Program-made: the position numbers and the translations under genes
Notes under the pieces: model-generated
Database searches by the model: none
Seen by the model: only the letters and a program-made list of their open reading frames with translations
Told to the model about the DNA's origin: nothing
NCBI RefSeq assembly: GCF_000176855.2
Contig: NC_015138.1
Location: forward strand, 434,001 to 498,000
Length of the DNA stretch: 64,000 nt
Direction of reading: 5' to 3'
Source: Paracidovorax avenae ATCC 19860
GTDB lineage: Bacteria > Pseudomonadota > Gammaproteobacteria > Burkholderiales > Burkholderiaceae_C
In this document: in pieces, positions 44,492 through 52,944 of the stretch
Position numbering within the stretch: the first letter of the stretch is position 1
Layout of the letters: each line of letters starts with the position of its first letter

Positions 44492-45631
44492 ATGGCGGCT
44501 GCTTCCGATGACCTGGTGATCGCGCGGCCCGAGGGGCTCTACTGTCCCCCGGGCGATTTCTATATCGATCCCTGGAAGCCCGTGGAGCGGGCGGTCATCA
44601 CGCACGGCCACTCCGACCATGCCCGCTGGGGCCACGCGCACTACCTGGCCCACATCGACAGCGAAGGGATCCTGCGCACCCGGCTCGGCGCCGATATCAC
44701 GCTGCAGACGCTGCCCTACGGCCAGGCCATCGAACACCACGGCGTGCGGATTTCTCTGCATCCTGCCGGCCACGTGCTCGGTTCCGCGCAGGTGCGGCTG
44801 GAGCACGGAGGGCGCGTTTGGGTGGCGTCGGGCGATTACAAGACGGGGGCAGACGGCACCTGCCCGCCGTTCGAGCCGGTGCGCTGCGACACGTTCATCA
44901 CGGAATCGACCTTCGGCCTTCCGATCTACCGCTGGCCTTCACAGGAAGAGCTGTTTTCCGACATCAACGCCTGGTGGCGCGCCAACGCGGCCGAAGGACG
45001 ACCGTCGGTGATGCTGTGCTACGCCTTTGGCAAGGCGCAGCGCATCCTGCATGGCGTCGATTCATCGATCGGTCCGGTCGTGGTGCACGGCGCGGTGGAG
45101 CCGCTGAACCGCGTCTACCGTGCAGCGGGCGTGGCCCTGCCGCCCACGCTGCGCGTCACCGATCCGGAGGTGACGGCGAAGCTGCTGCAGACGGCGCTCG
45201 TGGTAGCGCCTCCGTCCGCGCAGGGCACGCCCTGGATGCGCCGGTTCCCGCGCCATTCCGATGCGTTCGCGAGCGGCTGGATGCAGTTGCGCGGCACGCG
45301 GCGGCGGCGCGGCGTGGACCGGGGCTTCGTGATGTCGGACCATGCGGACTGGCCGGGGCTGCAATCGGCGATCGGTGCCACGGGTGCGGAGCGGGTGTTC
45401 GTCACGCACGGCAGCGTGGCGGTGCTGGTGCGCTGGCTCTCCGAGCAGGGCCTGGATGCGCAGGGCTTCCAGACGGAATACGGCGACGAGGATGGCGATG
45501 CCGGGCCGGCGGATGCAGCAGCCGCAGCCCACCCGGCGGGCGACGACCCGGCCCCGCTGGTGGCCGAGCCGGGGGGCGATGCGTCGCCGATGGTAGAGGA
45601 GGCGCCCGCCCCGCAAGAGGATGGCGCATGA
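44492..45631 (+). CDS. Ligase-associated DNA exonuclease, metallo-beta-lactamase/beta-CASP type (379 aa)
   Basis: A nuclease of the Snm1/CPSF-like superfamily, encoded with an ATP-dependent ligase in bacterial repair cassettes. The metal-binding HxHxDH motif reads THGHSDHARWGH (His38-His43). Downstream motifs include LHPAGHVLGSAQV and GDYKTGADGTCPPFEPV, and the final histidine lies in SDHADWPGLQ. A 55-residue acidic Pro/Ala tail is extra. The start at 44492 follows GGAAGGGCTCCC. The stop overlaps the ligase ATG (ATGA). Confidence 0.93.
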   Translation: MAAASDDLVIARPEGLYCPPGDFYIDPWKPVERAVITHGHSDHARWGHAHYLAHIDSEGILRTRLGADITLQTLPYGQAIEHHGVRISLHPAGHVLGSAQVRLEHGGRVWVASGDYKTGADGTCPPFEPVRCDTFITESTFGLPIYRWPSQEELFSDINAWWRANAAEGRPSVMLCYAFGKAQRILHGVDSSIGPVVVHGAVEPLNRVYRAAGVALPPTLRVTDPEVTAKLLQTALVVAPPSAQGTPWMRRFPRHSDAFASGWMQLRGTRRRRGVDRGFVMSDHADWPGLQSAIGATGAERVFVTHGSVAVLVRWLSEQGLDAQGFQTEYGDEDGDAGPADAAAAAHPAGDDPAPLVAEPGGDASPMVEEAPAPQEDGA

Positions 45632-47328
45632 AGGATTTCGCGGCCCTCTACCGCGCGCTGGACGCGAGCACCTCCAACCTCGCCAAGCAGGCCGCGCTCC
45701 AGTCGTACCTGCGCGCGGCCGCGCCTGCCGATGCGGCCTGGGCCGTGTATTTCCTCGCGGGCGGCAAACCGCGCCAGCTCGTGCCGACCAAGCTGCTGCG
45801 GCAGTTCGCGCGCGAGGCGGCCGGCCTGCCGGAATGGCTGTTCGACGAGAGCTACGAGGCCGTCGGCGACCTTGCCGAAACCATCGCGCTGCTGCTGCCC
45901 CCACCCACCGATCGCCATGAACTCGGCTTGGCGGAATGGGTGGAGCAGCACCTGCTGCCGCTGCGGGGCCGCACGCCCGAGGAACTGGAGCCGGTGCTGC
46001 GTGCGCAGTGGGCCCGGCTCGCGCCGGAAGAGCGGCTCGTGTACTTCAAGCTCATCACGGGCGCGTTCCGCGTGGGGGTGTCGAAGCTGCAGGTCACGCA
46101 GGCGCTGGCCGCCGTGGGCGGCCTGGACCCGAAGCGCGTGGCCCAGCGCCTGATGGGCTACACCCACATCGGCGCACGGCCCGGGGCCGCGGACTACGAA
46201 CGCCTCGTGGCGCCGCAACCCGAGGAGGGCAGCGGCGACGGCCCTGAAGGCGGCGGCAGCGCAGAGACCAGCGGCCATCCGTATCCGTTCTTCCTCGCGC
46301 ACCCTTTCTCGCTGCCGGTGGAGCAGTTCGACGCCACGCTCGGCCCGCCCGGCGACTGGATCGTGGAGTGGAAATGGGACGGCATCCGCGCCCAGCTGGT
46401 GCGGCGCGCAGGTGCCACCTGGGTCTGGTCGCGCGGCGAGGAACTGGTGAGCGACCGGTTCCCCGAGCTGCAGCGGCTGGGCGAGGAGGCCCTGCCGGAC
46501 GGCACGGTACTGGATGGCGAGATCGTCGTCTGGCAGCCTGCCGACGGCGACACCGCGGCCCACGTGCGGCCGTTCGCGGATCTGCAGAAGCGCATCGGGC
46601 GCAAGACGCTGGGACCGAAGCTGCTGCGCGAGTTGCCCGTGGTGCTGCTCGCCTACGATCTGCTCGAAGAGGACGGCCAGGATCTGCGCGCCCTGCCGCA
46701 GCACGAACGCCGCGCGCGCCTGGATGCGCTGCTCGCCCGCACCGCGCACCCGTCGCTCGTGGCCAGCCCGGTGCTGCACGGAGCGAGCTGGCAGGACCTC
46801 GCCACGCAGCGCGCGCAGGCCCGCTCGCTGGGCGTGGAGGGGATGATGCTCAAGGCCCGCGGTGCGCAGTACGGCGTGGGCCGCACCAAGGACGTGGGGA
46901 CCTGGTGGAAGTGGAAGATCGATCCGCTCAGCATCGATGCGGTGCTGATCTATGCGCAGCGGGGGCACGGGCGCCGTGCGAGCCTCTACAGCGATTACAC
47001 CTTCGCGGTCTGGGACGGCCCGCCCGGCACGGACGGCCGCACGCTCGTGCCGTTCGCAAAGGCGTACTCGGGCCTGACCGATGCCGAGATGGCGCGCGTG
47101 GACGCGGTCATCCGGCGCACGACGCTCGAGACCTTCGGGCCCGTGCGCAGCGTGAAGCCGACGCTGGTGTTCGAGCTCGGGTTCGAGGGGATCGCGCGCA
47201 GTGCGCGGCACAAGAGCGGCATCGCGGTGCGGTTTCCGCGGATGCTGCGGTGGCGCGAGGACAAGCCGGTGGAGGAGGCGGATTCCCTGGAGACGCTGGA
47301 GGCCCTGTTGCCCAGGTCGGACCCTTGA
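45628..47328 (+). CDS. ATP-dependent DNA ligase, LigC/LigB-like (566 aa)
   Basis: Seals DNA nicks using ATP. The adenylation motif [10 protein letters not shown] has the nucleophile at Lys249. Other nucleotidyltransferase motifs are [33 protein letters not shown] and WWKWKIDP. The N-terminal domain is the bacterial DNA-binding type; a C-terminal OB domain follows. Translationally coupled to the exonuclease. Such ligases belong to a repair cassette and not to replication, which uses NAD-dependent LigA. Confidence 0.95.
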   Translation: MKDFAALYRALDASTSNLAKQAALQSYLRAAAPADAAWAVYFLAGGKPRQLVPTKLLRQFAREAAGLPEWLFDESYEAVGDLAETIALLLPPPTDRHELGLAEWVEQHLLPLRGRTPEELEPVLRAQWARLAPEERLVYFKLITGAFRVGVSKLQVTQALAAVGGLDPKRVAQRLMGYTHIGARPGAADYERLVAPQPEEGSGDGPEGGGSAETSGHPYPFFLAHPFSLPVEQFDATLGPPGDWIVEWKWDGIRAQLVRRAGATWVWSRGEELVSDRFPELQRLGEEALPDGTVLDGEIVVWQPADGDTAAHVRPFADLQKRIGRKTLGPKLLRELPVVLLAYDLLEEDGQDLRALPQHERRARLDALLARTAHPSLVASPVLHGASWQDLATQRAQARSLGVEGMMLKARGAQYGVGRTKDVGTWWKWKIDPLSIDAVLIYAQRGHGRRASLYSDYTFAVWDGPPGTDGRTLVPFAKAYSGLTDAEMARVDAVIRRTTLETFGPVRSVKPTLVFELGFEGIARSARHKSGIAVRFPRMLRWREDKPVEEADSLETLEALLPRSDP

Positions 47329-47374
47329 CAGCGACCCGATCCCGGCGGTGACGCCGACTACACCCTTCACATCC

Positions 47375-50300
47375 ATGCCCAGTCCCTCTTCCCGCGCCCC
47401 GCGTCCCCGCCCTCTGGCGGAGGTCTGGCTCGCGACGCGCGGCTGGCGGCCCTTTCCCTTCCAGCGCGAGGTCTGGCGCGCGCTCGCCCAGGGCCGCAGC
47501 GGGCTGCTGCACGCGACCACGGGCGCCGGCAAGACCTACGCGGTGTGGCTGGGCGCGCTCCAGGCCTTCGGTACCGCGGGCAAGGTGCGGGGCAAGGACG
47601 AAGGCGGCATCTCCGCCGACCTGGCCGACGCCGGGGAGGCCGCTGCAGGAAGTCCCGCTGACGGAAAACGGTGCAAGGCCCCGCCGCCGGAGCCGCTGAC
47701 CGTGCTCTGGCTCACGCCAATGCGGGCCCTCGCTGCCGACACGCTGAAGGCCCTGCGCACCCCGCTCGACGAACTCGCGGCGACGCAGCCCACGCTCGCG
47801 CGCTGGACCAGCGGGGCCCGCACGGGCGACACGGGCAGTGCCGAACGCGGCGCGCAGTCGCGCCGGCTGCCCACCGTGCTGGTGACCACGCCGGAGAGCC
47901 TTTCGCTGCTGCTGGCGCGGGCGGACGCGCGCGAGTTGTTGTCCACCGTGCGCCTGGTGGTGGCCGATGAGTGGCACGAGCTGCTCGGCAACAAGCGTGG
48001 CGTGCAGGTGCAGCTGGCGCTGGCGCGGTTGGCCGGCTGGAATCCCAGGGTGTGTGTCTGGGGCATGTCGGCCACGCTCGGCAACCTGCCCGAGGCACGG
48101 GATGCGCTGCTGGCGCCCCTGGGTGCGGAGGTGGCGGAAGAGGGCGTGCTGGTGCAGGGCCAGGTGGACAAGCGGCTCGTCGTCGATACGCTGCTGCCCG
48201 ACCATCCGGAGCGGTTTTCCTGGGCCGGTCACCTGGGGCTGCGCATGCTGCCGGCGGTGGTGCGCGAGCTGGAATCCACGTCGACCACGCTGGTGTTCGT
48301 CAACGTGCGGTCGCAGGCGGAGCTTTGGTACAAGGCCATCCTCGACGCGCGGCCCGACTGGGCGGGGGAACTGGCGATCCACCATGGCTCGCTGGACCGC
48401 GGCGTGCGGGAGTGGGTGGAGGCGGGCCTGAAGGAAGGACGCCTGCGCGCCGTGGTGTGCACCAGCAGCCTGGACCTGGGCGTGGACTTCCTGCCCGTGG
48501 AGCGCGTGCTGCAGATCGGTTCGGCCAAGGGCATAGCGCGGCTGCTGCAGCGCGCCGGGCGCTCGGGCCATGCGCCGGGGCGACCCTCGCGCATCACGCT
48601 GGTGCCCACGCACAGCCTGGAACTGGTGGAGGCCGCGGCCGCGCGCGCCGCGGTGCAGGCCGGCGAGGTGGAGATGCGCGCCAGCCCGCGCCGGCCGGTG
48701 GACGTGCTGGTGCAGCACCTCGTCACCGTCGCACTGGGCGGCGGCTTCGAATCCGAGGCGCTGTACGCGGAAGTGCGCCGCACCGTGGCCTACCGCGACC
48801 TGCCGCGCGCGGTCTGGCAGTGGTGCCTGGATTTCGTGCACCGCGGAGGGCCCTCGCTCGCGGCCTACCCGGACTACCAGCGCGTGGCGCCAGACGAAGA
48901 GGGCGTCTGGCGCATGCCGAGCGCACGCCTGGCGCGCCGCCACCGTTCGAACATCGGCACCATCGTGAGCGACGCCAGCATGGCCGTGCAGGTGCTGCAC
49001 GGCGCGCGGCTGGGCACGATGGAGGAGAGTTTTCTCTCGCGCCTGTCACCGGGCGATTGCTTCGTGTTCGCGGGGCAGGTGCTGGAGATGGTGAAGATCG
49101 AGGACATGACGGCCTACGTGCGCCGCGCCGCGCGCGGGCGGCCCACGGTGCCGCGCTGGGCCGGATCGCGCATGCCGCTGTCCACCGTGCTCGCGGATTT
49201 CGTGGTGCAGCAACTCGCGCAGGCGGCCGCGGGGCGTTATGGGTCGCCCGAGTTGCGCTGCGTCCGACCGCTGCTGGACGTGCAGCAGCGCTGGTCCGCG
49301 CTGCCGACGCCCGGAACGCTGCTCGCCGAAACCCTGCGCACCCGGGAGGGCTGGCACCTGTTCCTTTATCCGTTCGCGGGCCGCCATGCGCACATCGGCC
49401 TGGCCAGCCTGTTCGCATGGCGCGCGGCCCAGGGCGAGGCCGGCACGTTTTCCATCGCCGTGAACGACTACGGGCTGGAGTTGCTGTCTGCGACCGAGCG
49501 CGATTGGGCCGCATTGCTGCCGGAGTTGCTGCGGGTGCATGCCGCGCCCGTGCCGGAGCGCGGGAGCGATGCCAAACCGCTGCGGCTGCCGGCCGGTGAA
49601 GCCCTGGCCATCCGCAATACCGCGAACGCAGCGCGTGCCGAGGCCGAGGCCGAGGATTCGTCCGGCGCCAGCGTGATCGAAACCGGCAGCGCCCCGCAGG
49701 ACGAGGCCCGCCACGCGCTGCTGCACGAGGTGCTGGCCAGCCTCAATGCCACCGAAATGGCCCGGCGCCGGTTCCGCGAAATCGCGCGGGTGGCGGGGCT
49801 GATCTTCCAGAGCCATCCCGGCGAGCGCCGCAGCGCGCGGCAGCTGCAGGCGTCGTCGCAGCTGTTCTTCGAGGTGTTCCGCAAGTATGACGCGGGCAAC
49901 ATGCTCCTGCGCCAGGCCGATGAGGAAGTGCTGAGCCAGGAGCTGGACGTGGCGCAGCTGCTGGCGGCGCTGCGCCGCATTCAGGCACAGGACCTGGTGG
50001 TGCAGCCGCTGGCGCGGCCCAGCCCGTTCGCCTTTCCACTCATGGTGGAGCGCTTCCGGGAAAAGCTCACCAACGAGGACCTGGCCGATCGCATCGCGCG
50101 CATGCTGGCGCAGCTGGACACCGCCGCCGACGCGGGGTCCGCTGCTGCGGCCAGCCCGCCAGCGCAGGATGTGGTGCCTCCGGACCCGCCCGCGCGGCCG
50201 CAGCGCCGGCGCGCCGCGGCGAAAAAGGCGACCGGCAAGGAGGGGGGCGGCGAGGACGGGGCGGCGCCTGCCGCCCGGACCGCGATGCAGCAGGCCGCCG

Positions 50301-50425
50301 AGGCGGTCCGCCGCACGCTGGATTTTTCACTCACTTCCTCCGAGGACGCGGGCAACGGCGCGGCAGGGGGCGGACGCAGCCGTCGCCGCGAGCGCAAGCC
50401 GTCACGGCCCCTGCCGCGGCTGTGA
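47375..50425 (+). CDS. Ligase-associated Lhr-type DEAD/H helicase (1016 aa)
   Basis: Superfamily 2 DNA helicase of the Lhr-Core group. Walker A is ATTGAGKT (residues 47-54), the Walker B box is [15 protein letters not shown], motif III is WGMSATLGN, and motif VI is [11 protein letters not shown] winged-helix and beta-barrel Lhr core follows. The last 120 residues are low-complexity Ala/Pro/Arg and may be a flexible tail. The insertion between motifs I and Ia (about 65-100) is also low complexity. Starts 46 bp after the ligase. Confidence 0.95.
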   Translation: MPSPSSRAPRPRPLAEVWLATRGWRPFPFQREVWRALAQGRSGLLHATTGAGKTYAVWLGALQAFGTAGKVRGKDEGGISADLADAGEAAAGSPADGKRCKAPPPEPLTVLWLTPMRALAADTLKALRTPLDELAATQPTLARWTSGARTGDTGSAERGAQSRRLPTVLVTTPESLSLLLARADARELLSTVRLVVADEWHELLGNKRGVQVQLALARLAGWNPRVCVWGMSATLGNLPEARDALLAPLGAEVAEEGVLVQGQVDKRLVVDTLLPDHPERFSWAGHLGLRMLPAVVRELESTSTTLVFVNVRSQAELWYKAILDARPDWAGELAIHHGSLDRGVREWVEAGLKEGRLRAVVCTSSLDLGVDFLPVERVLQIGSAKGIARLLQRAGRSGHAPGRPSRITLVPTHSLELVEAAAARAAVQAGEVEMRASPRRPVDVLVQHLVTVALGGGFESEALYAEVRRTVAYRDLPRAVWQWCLDFVHRGGPSLAAYPDYQRVAPDEEGVWRMPSARLARRHRSNIGTIVSDASMAVQVLHGARLGTMEESFLSRLSPGDCFVFAGQVLEMVKIEDMTAYVRRAARGRPTVPRWAGSRMPLSTVLADFVVQQLAQAAAGRYGSPELRCVRPLLDVQQRWSALPTPGTLLAETLRTREGWHLFLYPFAGRHAHIGLASLFAWRAAQGEAGTFSIAVNDYGLELLSATERDWAALLPELLRVHAAPVPERGSDAKPLRLPAGEALAIRNTANAARAEAEAEDSSGASVIETGSAPQDEARHALLHEVLASLNATEMARRRFREIARVAGLIFQSHPGERRSARQLQASSQLFFEVFRKYDAGNMLLRQADEEVLSQELDVAQLLAALRRIQAQDLVVQPLARPSPFAFPLMVERFREKLTNEDLADRIARMLAQLDTAADAGSAAAASPPAQDVVPPDPPARPQRRRAAAKKATGKEGGGEDGAAPAARTAMQQAAEAVRRTLDFSLTSSEDAGNGAAGGGRSRRRERKPSRPLPRL

Positions 50426-50431
50426 ACCCCC

Positions 50432-51208
50432 ATGCCGGCACCTGGGTTGCCGGTCCGGGACAATGGCGCATCCCTCATCGCTGTGCATGGACCCCTTCAA
50501 TTGACAGGCGCATCCGCCACCTTCCACCTCGCCGGTACCGAAGTCCGGCTGCTCGCCGGCCATGCCCTCTGGTGGCCCGGCGGGCGGACGCTCTTCGTCG
50601 CCGACGTGCACCTGGGCAAGGCCGACACCTTCCGCGCGCGCGGGCTGCCCGTGCCTTCCGGTACCACGCGCGACAACCTCGCACGGCTTTCCGCGCTCGT
50701 GGCCGAACAGGGCGCGCAGCGGCTCGTGGTGCTGGGCGACTTCCTGCACGCGGCAGAGGCGCGCTCGCCCTCCGTGCTGGCATCGCTCGCGGCCTGGCGT
50801 GCGACGCATGCGGCGCTGGAGGTGGTGCTGGTGCGCGGCAACCACGACAGCCATGCGGGCGATCCGCCTGCGAAGCTGGGTATCGCGATCGTGGACGAGC
50901 CGTGGCCGCTCGGACCGTTCGCATGCTGCCACCATCCGCAGCGGCATGCAGTGCTGCATGTGCTCGCCGGCCATGTGCATCCCGCCGTGGTGCTGCGCGG
51001 GCCGGGCCGCGATGCGCTCCGGCTGCCATGCTTCGTGGTGGACGCGGCAGAAGGCTCCGATGCCGGAGCCACGCTGCTGCCGGCCTTCGGCGAGTTCACG
51101 GGAGGGCAGGTGCTGGCGCCGATGGCCGGCCGGCGGTTCTTCGCCGTGGGCGGTGGACGGACATGGCCCGTGCCGGTGGCCGGTACCGGCGCATCGCTGC
51201 GGGCATGA
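50432..51208 (+). CDS. pdeM: Ligase-associated DNA damage response phosphoesterase (258 aa)
   Basis: Calcineurin-like metallophosphoesterase of the fourth component of this repair cassette. Metal motifs are FVADVHLGKADTFRARG, LVVLGDFLHA, LVRGNHDSHAG and VLAGHVHPAV. The start at 50432 lies 6 bp after the helicase stop; the first 30 residues precede the conserved core, so a later start is possible. Confidence 0.93.
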   Translation: MPAPGLPVRDNGASLIAVHGPLQLTGASATFHLAGTEVRLLAGHALWWPGGRTLFVADVHLGKADTFRARGLPVPSGTTRDNLARLSALVAEQGAQRLVVLGDFLHAAEARSPSVLASLAAWRATHAALEVVLVRGNHDSHAGDPPAKLGIAIVDEPWPLGPFACCHHPQRHAVLHVLAGHVHPAVVLRGPGRDALRLPCFVVDAAEGSDAGATLLPAFGEFTGGQVLAPMAGRRFFAVGGGRTWPVPVAGTGASLRA

Positions 51209-51224
51209 CCCATCCTGCGGCGGC

Positions 51225-52904
51225 TCAGGCTCCCGAGGGGCTGGCGCCCGCCTGGGGCTCCGGGGGGGCGAGTCCCGCCAACTGGAGCAGCAGCCGGTCC
51301 TCTGCCCTGCGCCAATGCGCTTCGACCTGCCGGGCGCGTGCGGCATAGTCGGCTTGCTCCTCCAGGCCTTCGGGGATGTCCGCGTCGAAGAAGGGGTCCG
51401 CATCGCGCAGGCGGAAGTGTTCCTGGAACTCCCGTGGATGCAGGGCCTGCATTCCGGCGCGCCACGTGGAGTGACCCATGAGGAATTCGCGATACACGGC
51501 GGGATCACGGGCCTGCCGGAGCACGGCCTGCTCCATGGCGATCAGGGCCCGGGGGGTGAGCAGGCTGGTGGACCGTCCGGCCACGTCGAAAAACGTGCCC
51601 TCCGGAAGGTCGAGGCGGGGGCCTAGCGCCTGCTTGGCACGCAACAGGTGTTCCAGGGGCTCCCTCTCCAGGTTCATGCGGTGCGAGTCTTCCAGGTCCG
51701 GGCGCTGCAAATGTCGGTGGATGAACCAGGTGACTTCCTTTTCCAGCAGCGCCAGGCGCAGTTGCTGCCCGGCCCAGCGATGGAACTGCGGGGCACCCAT
51801 CCGCCCTGCGCGGATCTCATCCACCATCTGGTGGTCCCGCACGGCCAACAGGACTTTGGAGAAACCCTCCAGCACGTTGTCGTGGCAACTGCCCAGGGCG
51901 GTCTGTGCGATCAGGAAGACCTGCTCGCGCAATGTGGAGCTCGCGCAGATCGCGTTGATCACGGACGTGACCTGCCCGGCCCGCTGTGCTGCCACCGCGG
52001 AGGACTCCCCTTGTGCATTGGCCTCCCGCAGGCGCCCCAGGAGGCGGGCGAAAGCCGGAGCATGGGTTTCGTCATCGAAGCGCCCCAGCTCCAGGTTCCG
52101 CAGGGCTTCTCCGCCACCGTGGGTCCAGCGGGCCATTTCCACCCCCAGCGGGTGTTGCTGGGTTGCCAGATCGAGGGCCAGCGCTGTCACCGCATCCACC
52201 TCCCCCGGCTCGCCTTCCGACCCTTCTTCGTCTTCGACTTCCATCCTGTTCACTTGATGAATCAGTTGCCAGATCAACGCCGCCAGGCGTGGGTTGCGCT
52301 CCGCTTCCTGTTCATGCCGCTGCTCCAGGCCTTCACGCAGTTCCGGATCCGGGCCGATGTCCGCCAGCAGGTCGAACGCCACGCTCAGGGCGCGCTGCGC
52401 CTGGTCAGGATGCTGTCTCAATTGGTCCAGAAGTCTGAACACGTGGGCAGGCACCGGCTCGCCCTGGATACCGAACTCGGCCGGATCGGCATACGGAAGG
52501 AGGAGCAGATCGGGGACCAGCGGCATCTCGGCATCGGCTGGCTCCGGCAATGCTGGCATGGCATTGAGGTCCGGCAGCAACACTGGCGGTTCCGGCTCGG
52601 CGTTCAGGTCCGGCAGCAGCACTGGCGGTTCGGGCTCGGCGTTCAGGTCCGGCAGCAGCACTGGCGGTTCAGGCGCGGCGTTCAGGTCCGGCAGCGGCAG
52701 GCGGGCGCGGGGTGCCATGGCGTGCACCGTCGCTGCGGGCCGCTGGGGCGGTGCGGATGGCCCCGCCCCTGGAGCGACGGGTATGGATGCCGACGGGCGT
52801 CCTCCGGTGCCTGCGGTTCGCGGCCTGACCTGCCGTGCCTGCGCATCGGCTGGAGGGCTGGGTTCACGTGATCGCGTCCTGGTGGATAGGCGCAGAGGGC
52901 TCAT
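51225..52904 (-). CDS. NEL-domain E3 ubiquitin ligase-like protein with four tandem EAR motifs, candidate type III effector (559 aa)
   Basis: The C-terminal 300 residues read as a NEL (novel E3 ligase) domain of the IpaH/SspH/NopM class. FDDETHAPAFARLLGRL opens it, followed by VFLIAQTALGSCHDNV with the catalytic CxD motif at Cys340-His341-Asp342 and a long helical C-terminal lobe. Leucine-rich repeats, normally present in that class, are absent. Residues 1-68 are a Ser/Pro/Arg/Ala-rich, disordered N terminus of the kind seen in type III secreted proteins. Residues 73-117 contain DLNAAP, DLNAEP, DLNAEP and DLNAMP at exact 13-residue spacing. All four match the plant EAR repression motif DLNxxP, which binds TOPLESS co-repressors. 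Residues 140-240 form a helical region followed by an acidic stretch (MEVEDEEGSEGEPGEVD). It follows its paralog by 40 bp on the same strand. Domain and motifs are visible; secretion, host target and ligase activity are inferred. Confidence 0.85.
   Translation of the reverse strand: MSPLRLSTRTRSREPSPPADAQARQVRPRTAGTGGRPSASIPVAPGAGPSAPPQRPAATVHAMAPRARLPLPDLNAAPEPPVLLPDLNAEPEPPVLLPDLNAEPEPPVLLPDLNAMPALPEPADAEMPLVPDLLLLPYADPAEFGIQGEPVPAHVFRLLDQLRQHPDQAQRALSVAFDLLADIGPDPELREGLEQRHEQEAERNPRLAALIWQLIHQVNRMEVEDEEGSEGEPGEVDAVTALALDLATQQHPLGVEMARWTHGGGEALRNLELGRFDDETHAPAFARLLGRLREANAQGESSAVAAQRAGQVTSVINAICASSTLREQVFLIAQTALGSCHDNVLEGFSKVLLAVRDHQMVDEIRAGRMGAPQFHRWAGQQLRLALLEKEVTWFIHRHLQRPDLEDSHRMNLEREPLEHLLRAKQALGPRLDLPEGTFFDVAGRSTSLLTPRALIAMEQAVLRQARDPAVYREFLMGHSTWRAGMQALHPREFQEHFRLRDADPFFDADIPEGLEEQADYAARARQVEAHWRRAEDRLLLQLAGLAPPEPQAGASPSGA
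52554..52688 (-). repeat. 39-bp tandem repeat encoding the four DLNxxP motifs
   Basis: Four in-frame units with an exact 39-bp period: the shared AGGTCCGGCAGC segment recurs on the plus strand at 52567, 52606, 52645 and 52684. The unit encodes LLPDLNAEPEPPV. The two central units are nearly identical in DNA, which suggests recent duplication by slippage or unequal exchange. The outer units have diverged at the residues between N and P (AA and AM). Confidence 0.95.
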
Positions 52905-52944
52905 GGGGCGAATTCCGGGCGATTGTCAGCAAAAAAGACCGTGG

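Noticed and set aside
44241..44519. A 92-codon frame in the gap after the atp terminator
   Set aside because: No ribosome-binding site, low-complexity Gly/Arg composition and overlap with the exonuclease start; not convincing.
52554..52688. Regularly spaced repeats as a CRISPR array
   Set aside because: The 39-bp units are contiguous with no unique spacers, lie inside a coding frame and encode the DLNxxP peptide repeat.
51225..52904. Leucine-rich repeats in the NEL-domain protein
   Set aside because: The LLPDLN units contain leucines, but lack the LxxLxLxxN consensus and are 13 residues long with DLNxxP cores, so they are not LRRs.
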